Shown here piece after piece: positions 48,301 through 59,140 of a stretch of DNA of 64,000 nucleotides. Below the pieces are notes generated by a model. It made no database searches and had not been told where the DNA came from. It worked only from the letters and a program-made list of their open reading frames with translations. The translations under genes and the position numbers were made by a program. Source of the DNA: Sinonovacula constricta (Eukaryota > Mollusca > Bivalvia > Cardiida > Solecurtidae); NCBI GenBank assembly GCA_007844125.1, contig CM017565.1:12018618-12082617 (forward strand), read 5' to 3'. The stretch's first letter is position 1. Every line of letters begins with the position of its first letter.

Positions 48301-51300
48301 CCTGGTTAAGGTTTTCTCCTTGAAGGCTTTCATTAGTTTATGCTTCATAACTTACTTACATTTAAAAGAATGTTGACTTATTGATAAAAGGCTAAATACA
48401 GATTCAACTCACAGCCACATGCGAAGATATCAATGGTATTTTTAACAATTCCGTTGCAGATGGTCTTTTCTCTGGGTCTTTCTGGAGCATGCTGGAAAAG
48501 CAAATCAAGTGCTATGGTAGTTGCTTTAAAACACTACTACTACATATTATCATAGTCAGACAACATACAAGAACATCAGTTTTTAAAAAAAAAAAAACGA
48601 ATACTAATCAACTTTTGAAACCATATGACCAAAGTACCATGATAAATGTATATATATATTGTTCACACTAAAACATAAAATGATTAATTATTTTAAACCA
48701 ACAAAGCAAAATGATTCCATTGAGCAGAAGTCATATATTTTTATGAATTACATATTCCTATTTGGGATCCAAAGCATGCCATAACAAATGAAACTGCAAA
48801 AAGCAGTGACCAAAGTTATTCTACAATTGCTTTTGTCATATAATCTAAGGTCTCCAATGAAAATGTCAGCTAGAGTTTAGCCTTTTAATAATGATTCGGG
48901 ATGAAACGAAGCTGCTACATTTCACAGCAAAGTGAACATCTTTAGAAATGATGTGGCAACACAGTTCTAATTAAATCTAATAAGGGATGCTACCCACATA
49001 TAATCATACTTATGGCAGTTAACACTGTAAACCTGTTCAGTGCCCTGTCACAAAAGTAGCTCAGGGTAGAACGTGCTTCCTGAATGTTCATACCACAAGT
49101 ATTGCTTGGGTTTGCTGTTTAGTTGTTAAAATTGTCTAAGAAATGTCATCTTGCAATCTTTATTAATCCAGTATGTTTTGAAGTTGTAAATCAATATACA
49201 TTTGAGTTCAGACTGAAAAAGATGTGACAAGTGTATGCCTTTGAATTTTAGTGATGCAATACAAAATAACGAATTACAAAATAAAGAAACCTGTAAACTG
49301 ACAGTATATATTCAGGAAGATATCAAGCACATAAAATATTACATTCTGCAGTGAAGGGATTAACTGAATAAAACACACTTTAGTTTGTGTATTAACCATT
49401 TGGCAAAGTAGTCGTGAATATTTTAAAGGCAACTTGAACAACCTCTTTAGGCATTTTTTAACTGGTTTGGTTATGGCTTTTTTTCACCTTTTTTGTGAAT
49501 GGGTCCGATTCCAGCCAAACTGTTCAATTTTCATGTCATGAAATAATGTTAGATGTAAAAAAAGGAAGTTGGGACACTCAACCAATTGTGGGGTGAATTT
49601 GAGTTCACAGTTGTAAATTGATTTCTTTAAAATGTTATTACTAATAAATATTTCAAATAATTGACAATTGTTCATGTTTAGAAATATATGATTAACCCTT
49701 CAGCATTCCCTTTACCCCAGCATACCCCTAATCTGTCCGCCTTATAACAATGGAAAATTTCAGTGGCTGATGAAGGATGTTTTGAATGCTACATTTTGCT
49801 TAAAACAGTAAAATGTGTATAATTACATTGCTCTACTGTGGTATGTGAAGATTGCTATGACAAATAAAGTTAAAGAACAGACTCATAAGAAAATTTGGTT
49901 AAAGATTGACACTTTGTATAATTGTGAAGGGTCCAGTCAAGATGGGGAACAGGTCCATATTCAATGTGGATGGGTCCCTTTACTGGACCCATTTAAAGAA
50001 AAATGCTGGGTTAATTGAAATGCTATATATATAATATACAGTGCTCACAGTTTGAGAACAGTGTTGAGATCCTTGCTGTACTTCGAGGGCAGATCAGGGG
50101 GATCCCCTTCAACAATTTTATACATGACTGCCATAAGACTCTTGCCATCAAATGCATGCTCTAAGGTACACATCTCAAACAGTATACAACCAATGGACCT
50201 GAAACAATACATATGAAGGCACTTATTTATTCATAGAAATTTTGTCCTGAATATTAATTAAAGATTAAAATGAGCAAACTGAAAGGTAATAGTTCAATAA
50301 AAGGACCGTGATAAAAATATTCAATTCCAACTTTTGGCCTTTTCAAAAATCAACATAGTGTAGACTTTGGGATGGGTTTTTTTTTTGTATATAATTAGAA
50401 AAAATGTTCAATCTATACTTTTATGTATAATAAGTTAAAATAACCAGTCAGTCCTTTAAATATTTGCAGGATGTTGTAGAATGTATAAGCAACAGATGTC
50501 ACTTGAAAATAACAATAAAAAGCCTTAGGAAGTTTTTTTTGTTTTGCTTTTGTTTGTATAAAAATAAATGACTGTATGTTAAAAAATCAATCTAGTGTTA
50601 ATGGATGTATACAATGCATGTAATATCATCAATGATGACAATGGTGGAATAATTATGGTCTACAGGAAAACTGAGTATGACATACCAGACATCCGACTTG
50701 GAGTTGTAGCCCTCATGTTTCAAGACTTCTGGGCTCATGTAGTATGGTGTACCAGTAAATGTGGAAGCAAGGTCTGTAGTACCCATCAAAATTCTGGAGA
50801 TTCCAAAATCTCCTATCTTAACCATGTTTCTTTTGAGAAATATATTCCTGCAAAATAAATAATAATTGCCTTTCACTGATATTACAGCAGATCAATCATT
50901 TAATATATACCTAGAAAGTGCACGTTGCAATCCTTTTATTAAGAAGAGTTTTACTAAATTGTAACCTTGGTGGGTTTTTTTTTGGAACATAGCTGCGACC
51001 AATTACTTTAGTGAAGGAAGACCTCTGACAGACATCTGAATAAAACAACCAGCACACTACAGGTCAATTGGATGACATTAAGTCTGTGACACAAGAGGTG
51101 CCCCCTGTATAAACAACAAGTGAGCACATATTTTTAAAAAAAGCACATTACAAGCCTGTACAAAGTGTCTAAGACACTATCTTAAATCTGTACATCATCC
51201 TCATTAAACTTCAGCAACATGATATGGTTATCAGATCCCCATAATAATACCTTGTTTTTAGATCTCTATGAAGCACTCGTCTAGTGTGCATGTAGTGGAC

Positions 51301-54300
51301 AGCAATCACGAGCTGTACAAACCAGTCTAGCACTGCATTCTCATCAAATAGCTTCTTGTTCTTCTTATACTCATTGATCTTAGCATCCAGATCTCCTCCC
51401 TACACAACACAATGTTACAGTTAGAATTGTCATTCAGTAGATTTTTGGCTTAAACTTGTGTTATATATTGTCACATAAATGTATTGTTTTTTTTGTGGGG
51501 GGTTTTCCCAAGAAAACAAAAATTATAAATGCTTACTACCAGAAGTTGCATTTGACAAAATATTAAATCTATTTATATCTAATAAGCACAGGTGACATGG
51601 TGTTTCTATTGACACCTTACTTCATCTCAAAAGACACACTCAAAATTAACCATTTTTGGTACTACCTCACCTCACAGTACTCTGTGACAATGCAGAAAAA
51701 TTCGCCATCAATAAAGCTGTCATGGAACTGAACAATGCTGGGATGATCTAACTTGGACAGTAGACGAGCTTCATGCATAGCATCAACTGTTTCATCTGGC
51801 TGAAGGTCACCTACGGAAATCTCTTTCAGAACTTTACTGAAAAATATTTAATTTGTCAAGCAATACAATAATAACCAAAGGGAATGTTTGTTAAAATAAA
51901 AATAAGAACAAAAGTAAGTTAAAAAAATGGACTCCTCCTAAGGGCAACATGTCAAGCTCTTTTTATTACCACTGACCTATAAATGTGACCTTGACCAAAT
52001 AGTTGACAAGGTGGCTCTTGATAATAAGATGTGTCATACAACTTATTACATCAGTAATTTAAAAACACAATGTTCAAATGTTTGTGCTGAAAGTGTTTTA
52101 TAAAAAACATATTTGATAATAATTATTTACACATGAGAATGCATTCGCCGTAATCACTTGTTACAGACTAACTTAACTACAAGGCAAATTCGCTCAATCA
52201 ACAAGAAAAAAATGCCAAGTTTACTTGAGCACTCAAGTGTTCCAACCAACACCATTGTGTTTTGCCTCTTAAAGAAAAGCACTTACAGCAGTATTTCAGG
52301 CATCATGTGAGATAGGTTAAATCAAAGAAGTGGTAATTGATCCCAAATTAATTAAAGCCTTATTAAACAGCATTGCATAATCAACCGCATCAATTAGGAA
52401 CAATTAAGCTTTTGATCAAGAAAGTGAGACTTTTTGTTTTACGTGAGTAGGCTAAGCCTATAACTAGCACCTAGACCAGTGATCTCTCAGCATGCATGCA
52501 AACTAGAGAGTGATTTGCTAAGGGTGTAAATCGTGTAGAAATCAAGAAGCTCCACTTCAAAACAGTCCCTTTGTGTTAGACTGACAGGCTGTATGAATGT
52601 ATGTTGCTTTGAAATGTATGCGTATGAAAAGTCAGTCTTATTAAATATGTGTAAGTCTGGGGAAATCATGCATTCAAAAAAGGAGATTTAAGCATTTCCG
52701 ATAACCCCGTGTTATGTTATTGTTCTTTTTCATGTTTGTCAGCTAACTTAATAATGAAACATATGTATTGCCTCAGACACTTAAAAAATGATTCATCTAT
52801 AAATCTGGTATGCATAAAAACCACAAATTTATGATTTTCCTGGTGTAATGTTATCTCAGACTTAAAGTATTTTGACTCATTGTAAGTCTGGGATAATGGA
52901 AAATTCAGTACACTTTGTCCTATTAATGGACAGGGCAGGGGTTGATATTCTGTCTGGAACAAAATGACAAAGAATTACTGTTTGTTAGTGGCACAATTTG
53001 AATGGAATGCTGGACAACTCGCGCCAAACCAACTCGCGCCAGGTAAAACTCGCTCCAATATTGGTCAACTCGCGCCACATATAGACTTACAGTATACAAT
53101 AGACTGCAACTTACCGATATTCGCACTTACCTAATTACATAAACTGTATAACAATACACTATTTCATATTATTTCTATGTTTTTGTTTTTCAGGTCAGGT
53201 GCCAGATAACAACTGTACGAGACACACTTTTTTATCATGTACGCCGGGATGTGCATTGTATATTGCTTGAAATAAATAATTAAAAATGATTTGGTTTTAG
53301 CTTTTTTTTGATGAAAATATTATTTTGTTAACCATGAAAAATGTTGTGGAAAAAATGTTTGATTAAATTCTAAAGAACCACATTAAGCTATAGTGTAAAG
53401 ATAATAAGTATGAACGCATCAATGATTAAAGAAATGACAATATGACTACCTGTACCAGAAAATGTACTTTGGATAAATAAACATCAATATAATATGTAAT
53501 CGATAAATTTATCTAATTTATTTGTATTCCAAAACATGATTTTTATTAGACTACAATAATTGGCAATCGGTATGTGAGGCGTTACTTTAATTGGGCAGTC
53601 CGATAACTAAGTTGTCTGCCCCCTAGTACTCTCCGAATGCGCATGTGCACTCGCGCTGATTAAAACGTCTGGGGTATAAGTAGAAATTTTATCAGTGTGT
53701 ATAACACGAACATCGAGTGGAAAGTTAATTAAAGAAAGAAACAAAACCGAAATGGAAATCGCCAAAATATTGCTAAATATGTAAAGGTGTTTAAAACGGG
53801 AAGGTGGTCGAAAACAGAGCTGTTTCATTGCACCGATTTCCTCAAAACAAATGACTGCGACACATTTGGATGGTATTATAACACTTCGCCCTCCCTTAAC
53901 TGGTTACAGTTCGCCCTTGATCGGTAACAGCTCACCCTAGATAGGTAACAGTTCGCCCTTGATTTATAAAATGTCGCCTTCGGATATAAGTGTATACATC
54001 AAGAAAAAAAAGTAAATTTGTTAATTTATTTATAAGCATTCACAGTGTATTTGTTTTCTTCGTCTTCAAATACATTATGAGCTCTTCTGATATAAGTGTA
54101 TATGCCACCCTTCGCCCTTAAAAATCTTTAAGAAATTAAGTAAAATGAATGTAAACTTATTAATTTATTTTTTTATTATTTTGACACAATTCACATTAAA
54201 TTTATGCTTATTTTGTCTCCTTATACTTTATTATTATTAACAATGTATTATTAGCATCGTAAATTATTATATTTTTATTTTTCATATTTTAAAATTGTTT

Positions 54301-56791
54301 TAACCAAAGAAAAAAATCTGATCCTCCCAGTACAATATACGAATTGTCACTGTTCCTTGATTTAAATGCAATGTTGCGTCCTAAAATATGATAACTATAC
54401 TGTGTACGTGGTTTATTTATTTCATATTTTAAATTTAAATAAAATTCCGCTGTTGCAAGGATTTTAATGTTACTTAGTTGCGAACATATTTTGTTGCAAA
54501 TACTTTAATAAGGTTGTCACACTCAAGATGACTTGAGTATGCAGTTATCTTATAATTGCAAATAAAAGCGTGAACGTTTTATTGATGTTTGCCTACAGTC
54601 ATTATTGTGATAATACCATTCACACTAATCTTGATTGATAATTAGTCAATATGATCTTGATTAATGTTTACCGACATAGACGTATATAAACATTAAAATT
54701 AATAAATTGGTCAGTGTGTGATTATTAATTGATTTTTGCCTAGTCATTATTGTGATGATATCGTCAGCACTAATCTTGATTGATAATTAGTCACCATGAT
54801 CTTAACTGATGCTTGCCGTCATAGACGTATATAAGTGCTTGCAATTAATAGACTAGTCAGTGAATCAATCTCACAACGTACGCTAGCTTTATCACAATAC
54901 AGTATGAAGAAGTTGACTAAGACGGCAACAAATTAATTGTGTATGTATGCATATCTTATAAAAAAAATTATATATATTATACACTATATAAAAAATTAAA
55001 TCAAGTATATACTTTACTTGACATCATTTTCCCCCTTCATTCAACGCGTGGAAATGGTACACTTATATCCGAAGTACTCATAATGCATATGAAGCCGATG
55101 GAAACAAATACAAATTGATGTGAATTGTGTCGAAATAATTATAAATAAGTTAACAAGTATACTTTTTTACTTATATCCGACGGCGACATGTTACTGATCA
55201 AGGGCGAACTGTTACCCATCAAGGGACCTGTTACCAGTTAATTGAGGATGAAGTGTTATTAATTCTTCTCGAGGTGGTCTCTCCTTTTCAATTAATAATT
55301 GCCAGCAATATCTAGCTTGTGAGCACCGGTAATTCGCTCGATTAGCTAATATTCCCTTCAGGATCCAGTCAAACGACGATTCGCCAGGTACTTCTTTAAA
55401 TCTGTTTGCTTGAAATGGTCTAATTCTTAGTTGTTTACACAAGTTTCGTTGATTTCTTTGTCCTTGTCCGCCATCTTTTTTTGACTTAGTCCCCAGAGGC
55501 TCGGCGGCGAGTAGCCTCCCTTTGAATTCAAGGGAAGTAACCGGGTTATCGGACTGCCCAATTGATTAAATCAAATTGATTGACAATCAGACAATTCTGT
55601 ATGTGAGATGTGACTTTAATTGTCCAATCAAATAGAATGGCAATCAGGCAATTAAATAATCCAAACCAACTAATTTGCGTGTTCCATTTTGCGCAAAGTG
55701 TCTACAGGAAGATCCTCTCCATCGGCCTGGGTCCCACATACAAAGAGAGAGGAGACAAGTACCGCTTCATGCGACAATTGATGGCTCTTCCCTTTCTTCA
55801 GGAGGACATATAAGGGAAGCGTTTGGAGTCCTGGACAGCAAGTCAGAAGAGAGCGGCTGCAGTCAGCTCTGCGACCTGACGTCCTACCCATGGATAAGGA
55901 GTCAGCCCACCAGGCAGAGATATTGATGTAAAAAGTGTTTAATGTGCTAAAATTCTTCAATGAAATCAAAATGTATGTACATTACCAGTGCATCTATAGC
56001 TACACGATTATATGACATATTCGTATTTCATTATCTGTTTTCTTTTTTTTTCAACAGTTTATTGCATTAAAACGCATTGTGTTTTACAGCAAGTCAAAAT
56101 GCATGTAAAAATACAGTGACAAAAGAAAGGACATGGTGTTATCTTAACACCATATCAAAATAATAATATCATGGTTATTAATTTGGAGCTGGAGAGCTTG
56201 GTTGTTGTGGTTGTTGAGGTGTTTGTGGTGTTTGAGGTGTATGTATTGATACTGCGGAGATTGTATGGTTTGCATGTTCTGTCCTTAATAAGGTTGAGGC
56301 TGTGGCTTTCTTATGAAATTTCTACACTATATGTTTGTTTTTGTGTTGTCATTTAATTGCAACAATAGATCATTAAATCATTAATATTATCTTACTTTTA
56401 TTATCTCCAAACAAAAATACTAGGCCTACACAGACACATCCAAGTCAAAACATGTGAAAAACAACTATTATCGCCATCCCCAGTACATTGTTCACACCTA
56501 ACTCTCACTACATGTACCATAAATATGGACGCAAGTATATATATGCGTGAGTTGACCAATTTTGGCGCAAGTTTTACCGGGTGCGAGTAGGTTTGGCGCG
56601 AGTTGTCCTGTCACCATTTGAATGGAAGCCTATAAAGAGTATACTTACAGACTGGACTCATCATCCTTCACTTTACAGCGTAGATCCTTGCACAGAAATG
56701 CAGTTCCAAAGTTACCCTTTCCAAGCTTTTTGATGATTTCATATCTGTTTGCAAGAATACGAGGTTTCTTCTTCTCTTTTGTTTTTGGCAT
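39113..56791 (-). CDS. NEK11: NEK11 serine/threonine kinase, complete, 14 coding exons (gene span)
   Basis: NIMA-related kinase; in vertebrates NEK11 acts in the DNA-damage/S-G2 checkpoint. Exons from 5' to 3': 56649-56791, 51671-51836, 51251-51399, 50686-50847, 50049-50198, 48413-48491, 47967-48055, 47321-47449, 46698-46773, 46091-46205, 45277-45468, 42443-42715, 41968-42052, 39113-39317. These join to 2013 nt, 670 residues plus TAG; human NEK11 is 645. Kinase motifs: glycine loop GKGNFG (residues 24-29), catalytic Lys52 in KVLKEI, HRDLKTRN with Asp149, DFG Asp166, [10 protein letters not shown] at 184-193. The kinase domain ends near residue 280. [12 protein letters not shown] and the last exon ([25 protein letters not shown]) match NEK11 specifically rather than other NEKs. 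An acidic run (DEEEEEDDE) sits in the tail as in human NEK11. Tail to tail with RANBP9. Confidence 0.94.
39318..41967. other. NEK11 last intron, with two SINE-like pieces
   Basis: At 40585-40830 (+) a tRNA-like opening tagctcaggttgtagagcg and a B-box-like ggttcagtccc are about 120 bp apart, followed by a short catcccatcccaataaa tail: a degenerate SINE. A second, minus-strand SINE is described at 41600-41815. The rest is AT-rich intron. Confidence 0.5.
41600..41815 (-). mobile_element. tRNA-derived SINE, minus strand
   Basis: Reading in reverse from 41815: ggggtgcctgtggcatagtg, gtagagttgctg, and a B-box-like gggttagagtccc, then a body ending near ttggaccc-type text at about 41600. A deleted relative lies at about 51005-51110 in another NEK11 intron, sharing both tail and ggcaccccc/ggtgccccc head. 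Confidence 0.6.
41968..42052 (-). CDS. NEK11: NEK11 coding exon 13
   Basis: An 85-nt exon with acceptor ttttccag and donor gtatcc. It encodes [20 protein letters not shown] then TKIKNLK. It corresponds to the human segment before KMKRMRES. Confidence 0.85.
42443..42715 (-). CDS. NEK11: NEK11 coding exon 12: Asp/Glu-rich segment
   Basis: A 273-nt exon with acceptor tctgcag and donor gtatgg. It carries [15 protein letters not shown], a His/Asp-rich stretch ([12 protein letters not shown]) and [16 protein letters not shown]. Human NEK11 has a comparable acidic run followed by a helical LENVL segment. Trinucleotide-like GAT/GAG repetition makes it prone to length variation. Confidence 0.9.
43101..43711. 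mobile_element. hAT MITE, second family member, perfect 8-bp target duplication
   Basis: Ends TAGTGATGCAGAATCG at 43101 and, from 43711 back, TAGTGATGTCACGATGATCG. Target duplication gtattaat at 43093-43100 and 43712-43719. Subterminal aatcgatt/aatcga motifs are repeated many times near both ends. No transposase. In NEK11 intron 11. Confidence 0.85.
43720..45276. other. NEK11 intron 11, remaining part
   Basis: AT-rich intron; nothing recognised. The stretch 42716-43092 on the other side of the MITE is the same. Confidence 0.55.
45277..45468 (-). CDS. NEK11: NEK11 coding exon 11: acidic tail
   Basis: A 192-nt exon with acceptor ccctag and donor gtaagt. It encodes [20 protein letters not shown] and further [20 protein letters not shown]. 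The regulatory tail is divergent; the phase fits both neighbours. Confidence 0.86.
46091..46205 (-). CDS. NEK11: NEK11 coding exon 10
   Basis: A 115-nt exon with acceptor tccccag and donor gtgagt. It encodes [20 protein letters not shown] and a basic run [10 protein letters not shown]. It is less conserved, but the higher GC content and exact phase fit support it. Confidence 0.82.
46698..46773 (-). CDS. NEK11: NEK11 coding exon 9
   Basis: A 76-nt exon with acceptor tttcag and donor gtaagc. It encodes [20 protein letters not shown], continuing the coiled coil. It is supported mainly by matching phases on both sides. Confidence 0.85.
47321..47449 (-). CDS. NEK11: NEK11 coding exon 8: coiled-coil, PRERMR motif
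   Basis: A 129-nt exon with acceptor gtgcag and donor gtaaac. It encodes [20 protein letters not shown] then KRLR. Human NEK11 has TPRERMRLRKLQAADEKARK at the same place. Confidence 0.93.
47967..48055 (-). CDS. NEK11: NEK11 coding exon 7
   Basis: An 89-nt exon with acceptor gttacag and donor gtaagt. It encodes [20 protein letters not shown] and AAEIEKAL, a predicted helical segment just after the kinase. Confidence 0.88.
48413..48491 (-). CDS. NEK11: NEK11 coding exon 6: end of kinase domain
   Basis: A 79-nt exon with acceptor ttttccag and donor gtgagt. It encodes [20 protein letters not shown], the conserved last helix of the kinase fold (RPSA motif). Confidence 0.92.
48492..50048. other. 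NEK11 intron 5
   Basis: AT-rich, no exon or element recognised. Other NEK11 introns of 300 bp or more (45469-46090, 46206-46697, 46774-47320, 47450-47966, 48056-48412, 50199-50685, 50848-51250) likewise show nothing beyond short A/T runs, except a SINE remnant at 51005-51110. Confidence 0.55.
50049..50198 (-). CDS. NEK11: NEK11 coding exon 5: kinase C-lobe
   Basis: Acceptor gtttcag and donor gtgagc. It completes the Trp of SDVW and reads [20 protein letters not shown] then [17 protein letters not shown], matching the NEK C-lobe. Confidence 0.94.
50686..50847 (-). CDS. NEK11: NEK11 coding exon 4: DFG and activation loop
   Basis: Acceptor ttttgcag and donor gtatgt. It encodes [37 protein letters not shown] and SKSDVW. 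All catalytic residues of the activation segment are present. Confidence 0.95.
51251..51399 (-). CDS. NEK11: NEK11 coding exon 3: HRD catalytic loop
   Basis: Acceptor tgtgtag and donor gtatta. It encodes [20 protein letters not shown] and [14 protein letters not shown]. The NEK11 hallmark of an acidic/basic EYK insert before the hinge helix is kept. Confidence 0.95.
51671..51836 (-). CDS. NEK11: NEK11 coding exon 2: catalytic lysine, C-helix
   Basis: Acceptor tttttcag and donor gtgagg, phase 2 to 0. It encodes [37 protein letters not shown] and [18 protein letters not shown] is nearly identical to human NEK11. Confidence 0.95.
51837..53007. other. NEK11 intron 1, 3' part before the Mutator-like element
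   Basis: AT-rich intron sequence without recognised elements. Confidence 0.5.
53877..55262. mobile_element. Foldback element nested one level deeper
   Basis: Arms of about 120 bp: aacacttcgccctcccttaa at 53880 on, against the complement of ttaattgaggatgaagtgtt ending near 55258. Both arms contain repeated acagttcgccc and end with ggatataagt. A ~136-bp unit is duplicated in tandem at the centre (about 54585-54860, sharing aatcttgattgataattagt). No coding sequence. Confidence 0.65.
55212..55442 (-). other. Unidentified open frame in the nested element
   Basis: A reading frame including [40 protein letters not shown] and [16 protein letters not shown]. It stays open upstream past an AAGATGGCGGAC at 55466-55477, a YY1-like site whose ATG starts only a 15-codon frame. 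The composition looks like real protein, but I do not recognise the family. It may be a transposon protein or a captured host exon. Confidence 0.35.
55610..55813 (+). pseudogene. MULE transposase fragment
   Basis: The open frame includes [39 protein letters not shown] and LQEDI. The [10 protein letters not shown]...G...Y...LMALPFL pattern is the C-terminal part of the MULE transposase domain. The homologous sequence appears to continue in a different frame ([16 protein letters not shown] at about 55800-55850), so it is frameshifted. The upstream catalytic part is missing or displaced by the nested elements. Confidence 0.75.
56649..56791 (-). CDS. NEK11: NEK11 coding exon 1: start codon, glycine loop
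   Basis: ATG at 56789-56791 and donor gtaagt. It reads [20 protein letters not shown] then [10 protein letters not shown]: a basic N-terminus and the ATP-binding glycine loop. This is the first ATG in an open frame that joins in phase to exon 2. A non-coding upstream exon is possible. Confidence 0.9.
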
Positions 56792-57062
56792 GATGAATAT
56801 TAATTATATATATTACTTAACACTGTTAATATTATTTTAGTAATAACATCGTAAAAGATATAATAACAGTGTATTGCTATCTTTCATCAGCGTGCTTAGG
56901 TAAAATATGCCGCTAGAAATGTATAACATCAAATATTTACAGTATTTCTAATGCTACTTATCATGACTTGAACCAATGACAGTCACTTATCAAGCTGACA
57001 ATGCCGCATGTACACCTTTATGGACAATGTTTCAGTTATATTCCTAGTTATATGCCCTCGGC

Positions 57063-57281
57063 TCCGCCATTTGCAAACTGGCGTCCTTTGTTACGAGACT
57101 TGTGTGAGATGCAAAAGTCCAAGAACCATGATTTTGGCACAAAAAATGTTGCGCTTTAACGTAACTTTGGAATATTTCTGAAAACACGCTCAATGCAATT
57201 ACTGTTTATAGAAGCTGCGTGAAACAAGTTTTTACACAACTTTTGACAGTTTGTGCACCTGTCCAGTTACGCGCATGCGCA
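57063..57281 (-). promoter_or_regulatory. Probable NEK11 promoter with NRF1- and YY1-type sites
   Basis: About 270-490 bp upstream of the NEK11 ATG. The palindrome cgcgcatgcgca at 57270-57281 fits the NRF1 consensus YGCGCATGCGCR exactly. An aaatggcgg (minus strand) near 57063-57072 resembles a YY1 site. The stretch is locally richer in CpG than its surroundings. No TATA box is obvious. Both motif types are common in TATA-less animal promoters. The NRF1 site is palindromic, so direction is inferred from position only. Confidence 0.5.
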
Positions 57282-58714
57282 ACATGGGTTCTACCTGTTA
57301 ACGGTGCGACAGTAAAATTACACGCAAGAGTTATGTCTAGTGGCATGAGCGGCATTAACTAACACAGCCCTTGATTTCCTTTTAGCAGAACGAGTTCTGG
57401 AAGAAGACACGAGCACTGACTACATAACCAGTGGAACTAAGCGACCCCATAAGTAATTTAACAGTCAACAAAGTTGGCCATAAACATATATTCAAGGACC
57501 ATGAAGTTACAGTTGGGTAACTGTCAGTAACACTCAAAAGAGGAGTAGAGAGTATTCAGAGATAGATAATTCCATTAAAATTATCATCAGAACAACTTCT
57601 GTCAGTAAAACCAAATGACGAAAATAATCCTACGGTTTTATGAAAAGAAACAGAGACCTTTACATAAATGCAAAAGAAATGTAGCATTATGTACATACGA
57701 CAAGTTGGAAAGGACAATACACTTTTAAAGGGTAAACAACAGTGAATTATTAAGAGCCTTGAATCTGATATGAACGGGGCATTTAATTGAAGACAATAGA
57801 TCTGCAGCACATTCGATTCATTTCGTGTTCTAGGCAACAGTTAACAAATGGTGGCATTATTGTTAAATTGCTTGCATTTTAAATCAGGCCCCAATCTACA
57901 TTGGTTTTTATTGGAGTGATTGTTTAAAACTACACCCTGACTTGCAGTCTCAGTATAGTTTCCCCGGATTTCTAGTGGCTTGGTCACGATTACGCCCATA
58001 TTGTAACACAGAACCATGATTTGTTCATTATATTATATTGATTATATGTATTTAAATTTCAGAGTAATTCTTGAGCTAATCAGCACACCATAAATGACCG
58101 ATGTATACACATGACATACATTACCAAAAGATGCCACAATGTCTCTCATTGTTCAAACCTTATCTTAAGACAACACTTTTTTTTTATTAAAGGGTAATAC
58201 TTGAAAGCATTATTCTACAATTCATTGTGGTGTTCTGAAGATTATTTCGTTTTGCAAGCCAAGAGTAAAAAGAAATACTACCAATCTGACCAACTGTGAC
58301 CTTTCAGTATTTCTTACTGTTCTAGTCAAAATACAGAAGACATGGATATGTTGTAGAATAAACAAGATGGTCCTGAAGGCCATGATGGAGTTTCACAATT
58401 TTAGGAGAGGGTCATACAAGGGCAGTATCTGTAACATTATTTCAAAATACATGCAGGTGCCTTAAAAGATAGAGGCAGTTTTATGGAGCTTAGGCTGGAA
58501 TACTTGTAGGGAATTACCACTAGGCTTGCTTTTTTAAATTATTATTTTTAGCTTTGGCAGCTATATTGTGCAGTGAGAACAGTGTGAACTATTTGGATAG
58601 ATGATATATAAGGAAAAGTTATGTGAAATAATTATTTATGTGAAATTATTATACAATCCACCCTGGGATTCAGAAGTTGTTAAAATTGTTTTTTTAATTT
58701 TATTTTAAGCTCGG
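57282..58714. other. Intergenic sequence between NEK11 and TAF4
   Basis: No gene or structured element recognised. AT-rich, ending in a T-run and the 36-bp array. Confidence 0.5.
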
Positions 58715-58734
58715 TTGGAACAGTGGATCAGTTT

Positions 58735-59140
58735 GAGTAATTTTGGTGAAGGCTTATACAAGGGACATTTCATTAATTTGGGTGAAGGCTTATACAAGGA
58801 ACATTCATTAATTTTGGTGAAGGCTTATACAAGAAACATTTCATTAATTTTGGTGAAGGCTTATACAAGGAACATTTTATTAATTTTGGTGAACATTTAT
58901 ACAAGGAACTTTTCATTAATTTTGGTGAAGGCTTATACATGTAACATTTTATTAATTTTGGTGAAGGCTTATACATGTAACATTTTATTAATTTTGGTGA
59001 AGGCTTATACATGTAACATTTCATTAATTTTGGTGAAGGCTTATACATGTAACATTTTATTAATTTTGGTGAAGGCTTATACATGTAACATTTTATTAAT
59101 TTTGGTGAAGGCTTATACATGGAACATTTCATTAATTATT
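58735..59140. repeat. 36-bp tandem array, about 11 copies
   Basis: Unit ttaattttggtgaaggctta / tacatgtaacatttta; spacing exactly 36 in the central copies. Because 36 is a multiple of three, one plus-strand frame (58715-59275) and one minus-strand frame (58773-59132) stay open as 12-residue repeats (LILVKAYTCNIL; KCYMYKPSPKLI). No gene context supports translation. Confidence 0.9.

Larger units (their letters stand above)
53591..55561. mobile_element. Inverted-repeat element nested in the MULE
   Basis: Ends ttgggcagtccgataac at 53591-53607 and its exact complement at 55545-55561. Both sides are flanked by related text (tatgtgaggcgttactttaa near 53568, tatgtgagatgtgactttaa near 55600). It holds a minus-strand frame (55212-55442) and another element. 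Superfamily not identified. Confidence 0.6.
53008..56615. mobile_element. Mutator-like element (MULE) in NEK11 intron 1
   Basis: Inverted ends of about 73 bp: ggacaactcgcgccaaacc at 53012 on, and its complement finishing at 56608. Both arms contain the repeated phrase aactcgcgcc. A 12-bp direct repeat atttgaatggaa flanks it (52996-53007, 56616-56627), slightly longer than the usual 8-11 bp MULE duplication. Inside, 55610-55813 encodes a piece of MULE transposase. Two further inverted-repeat elements are nested at 53591-55561 and 53877-55262. Confidence 0.75.

Noticed and set aside
53607..53828. 73-codon minus-strand frame in the nested element
   Set aside because: No recognisable domain, and it overlaps the element's terminal region; probably chance.
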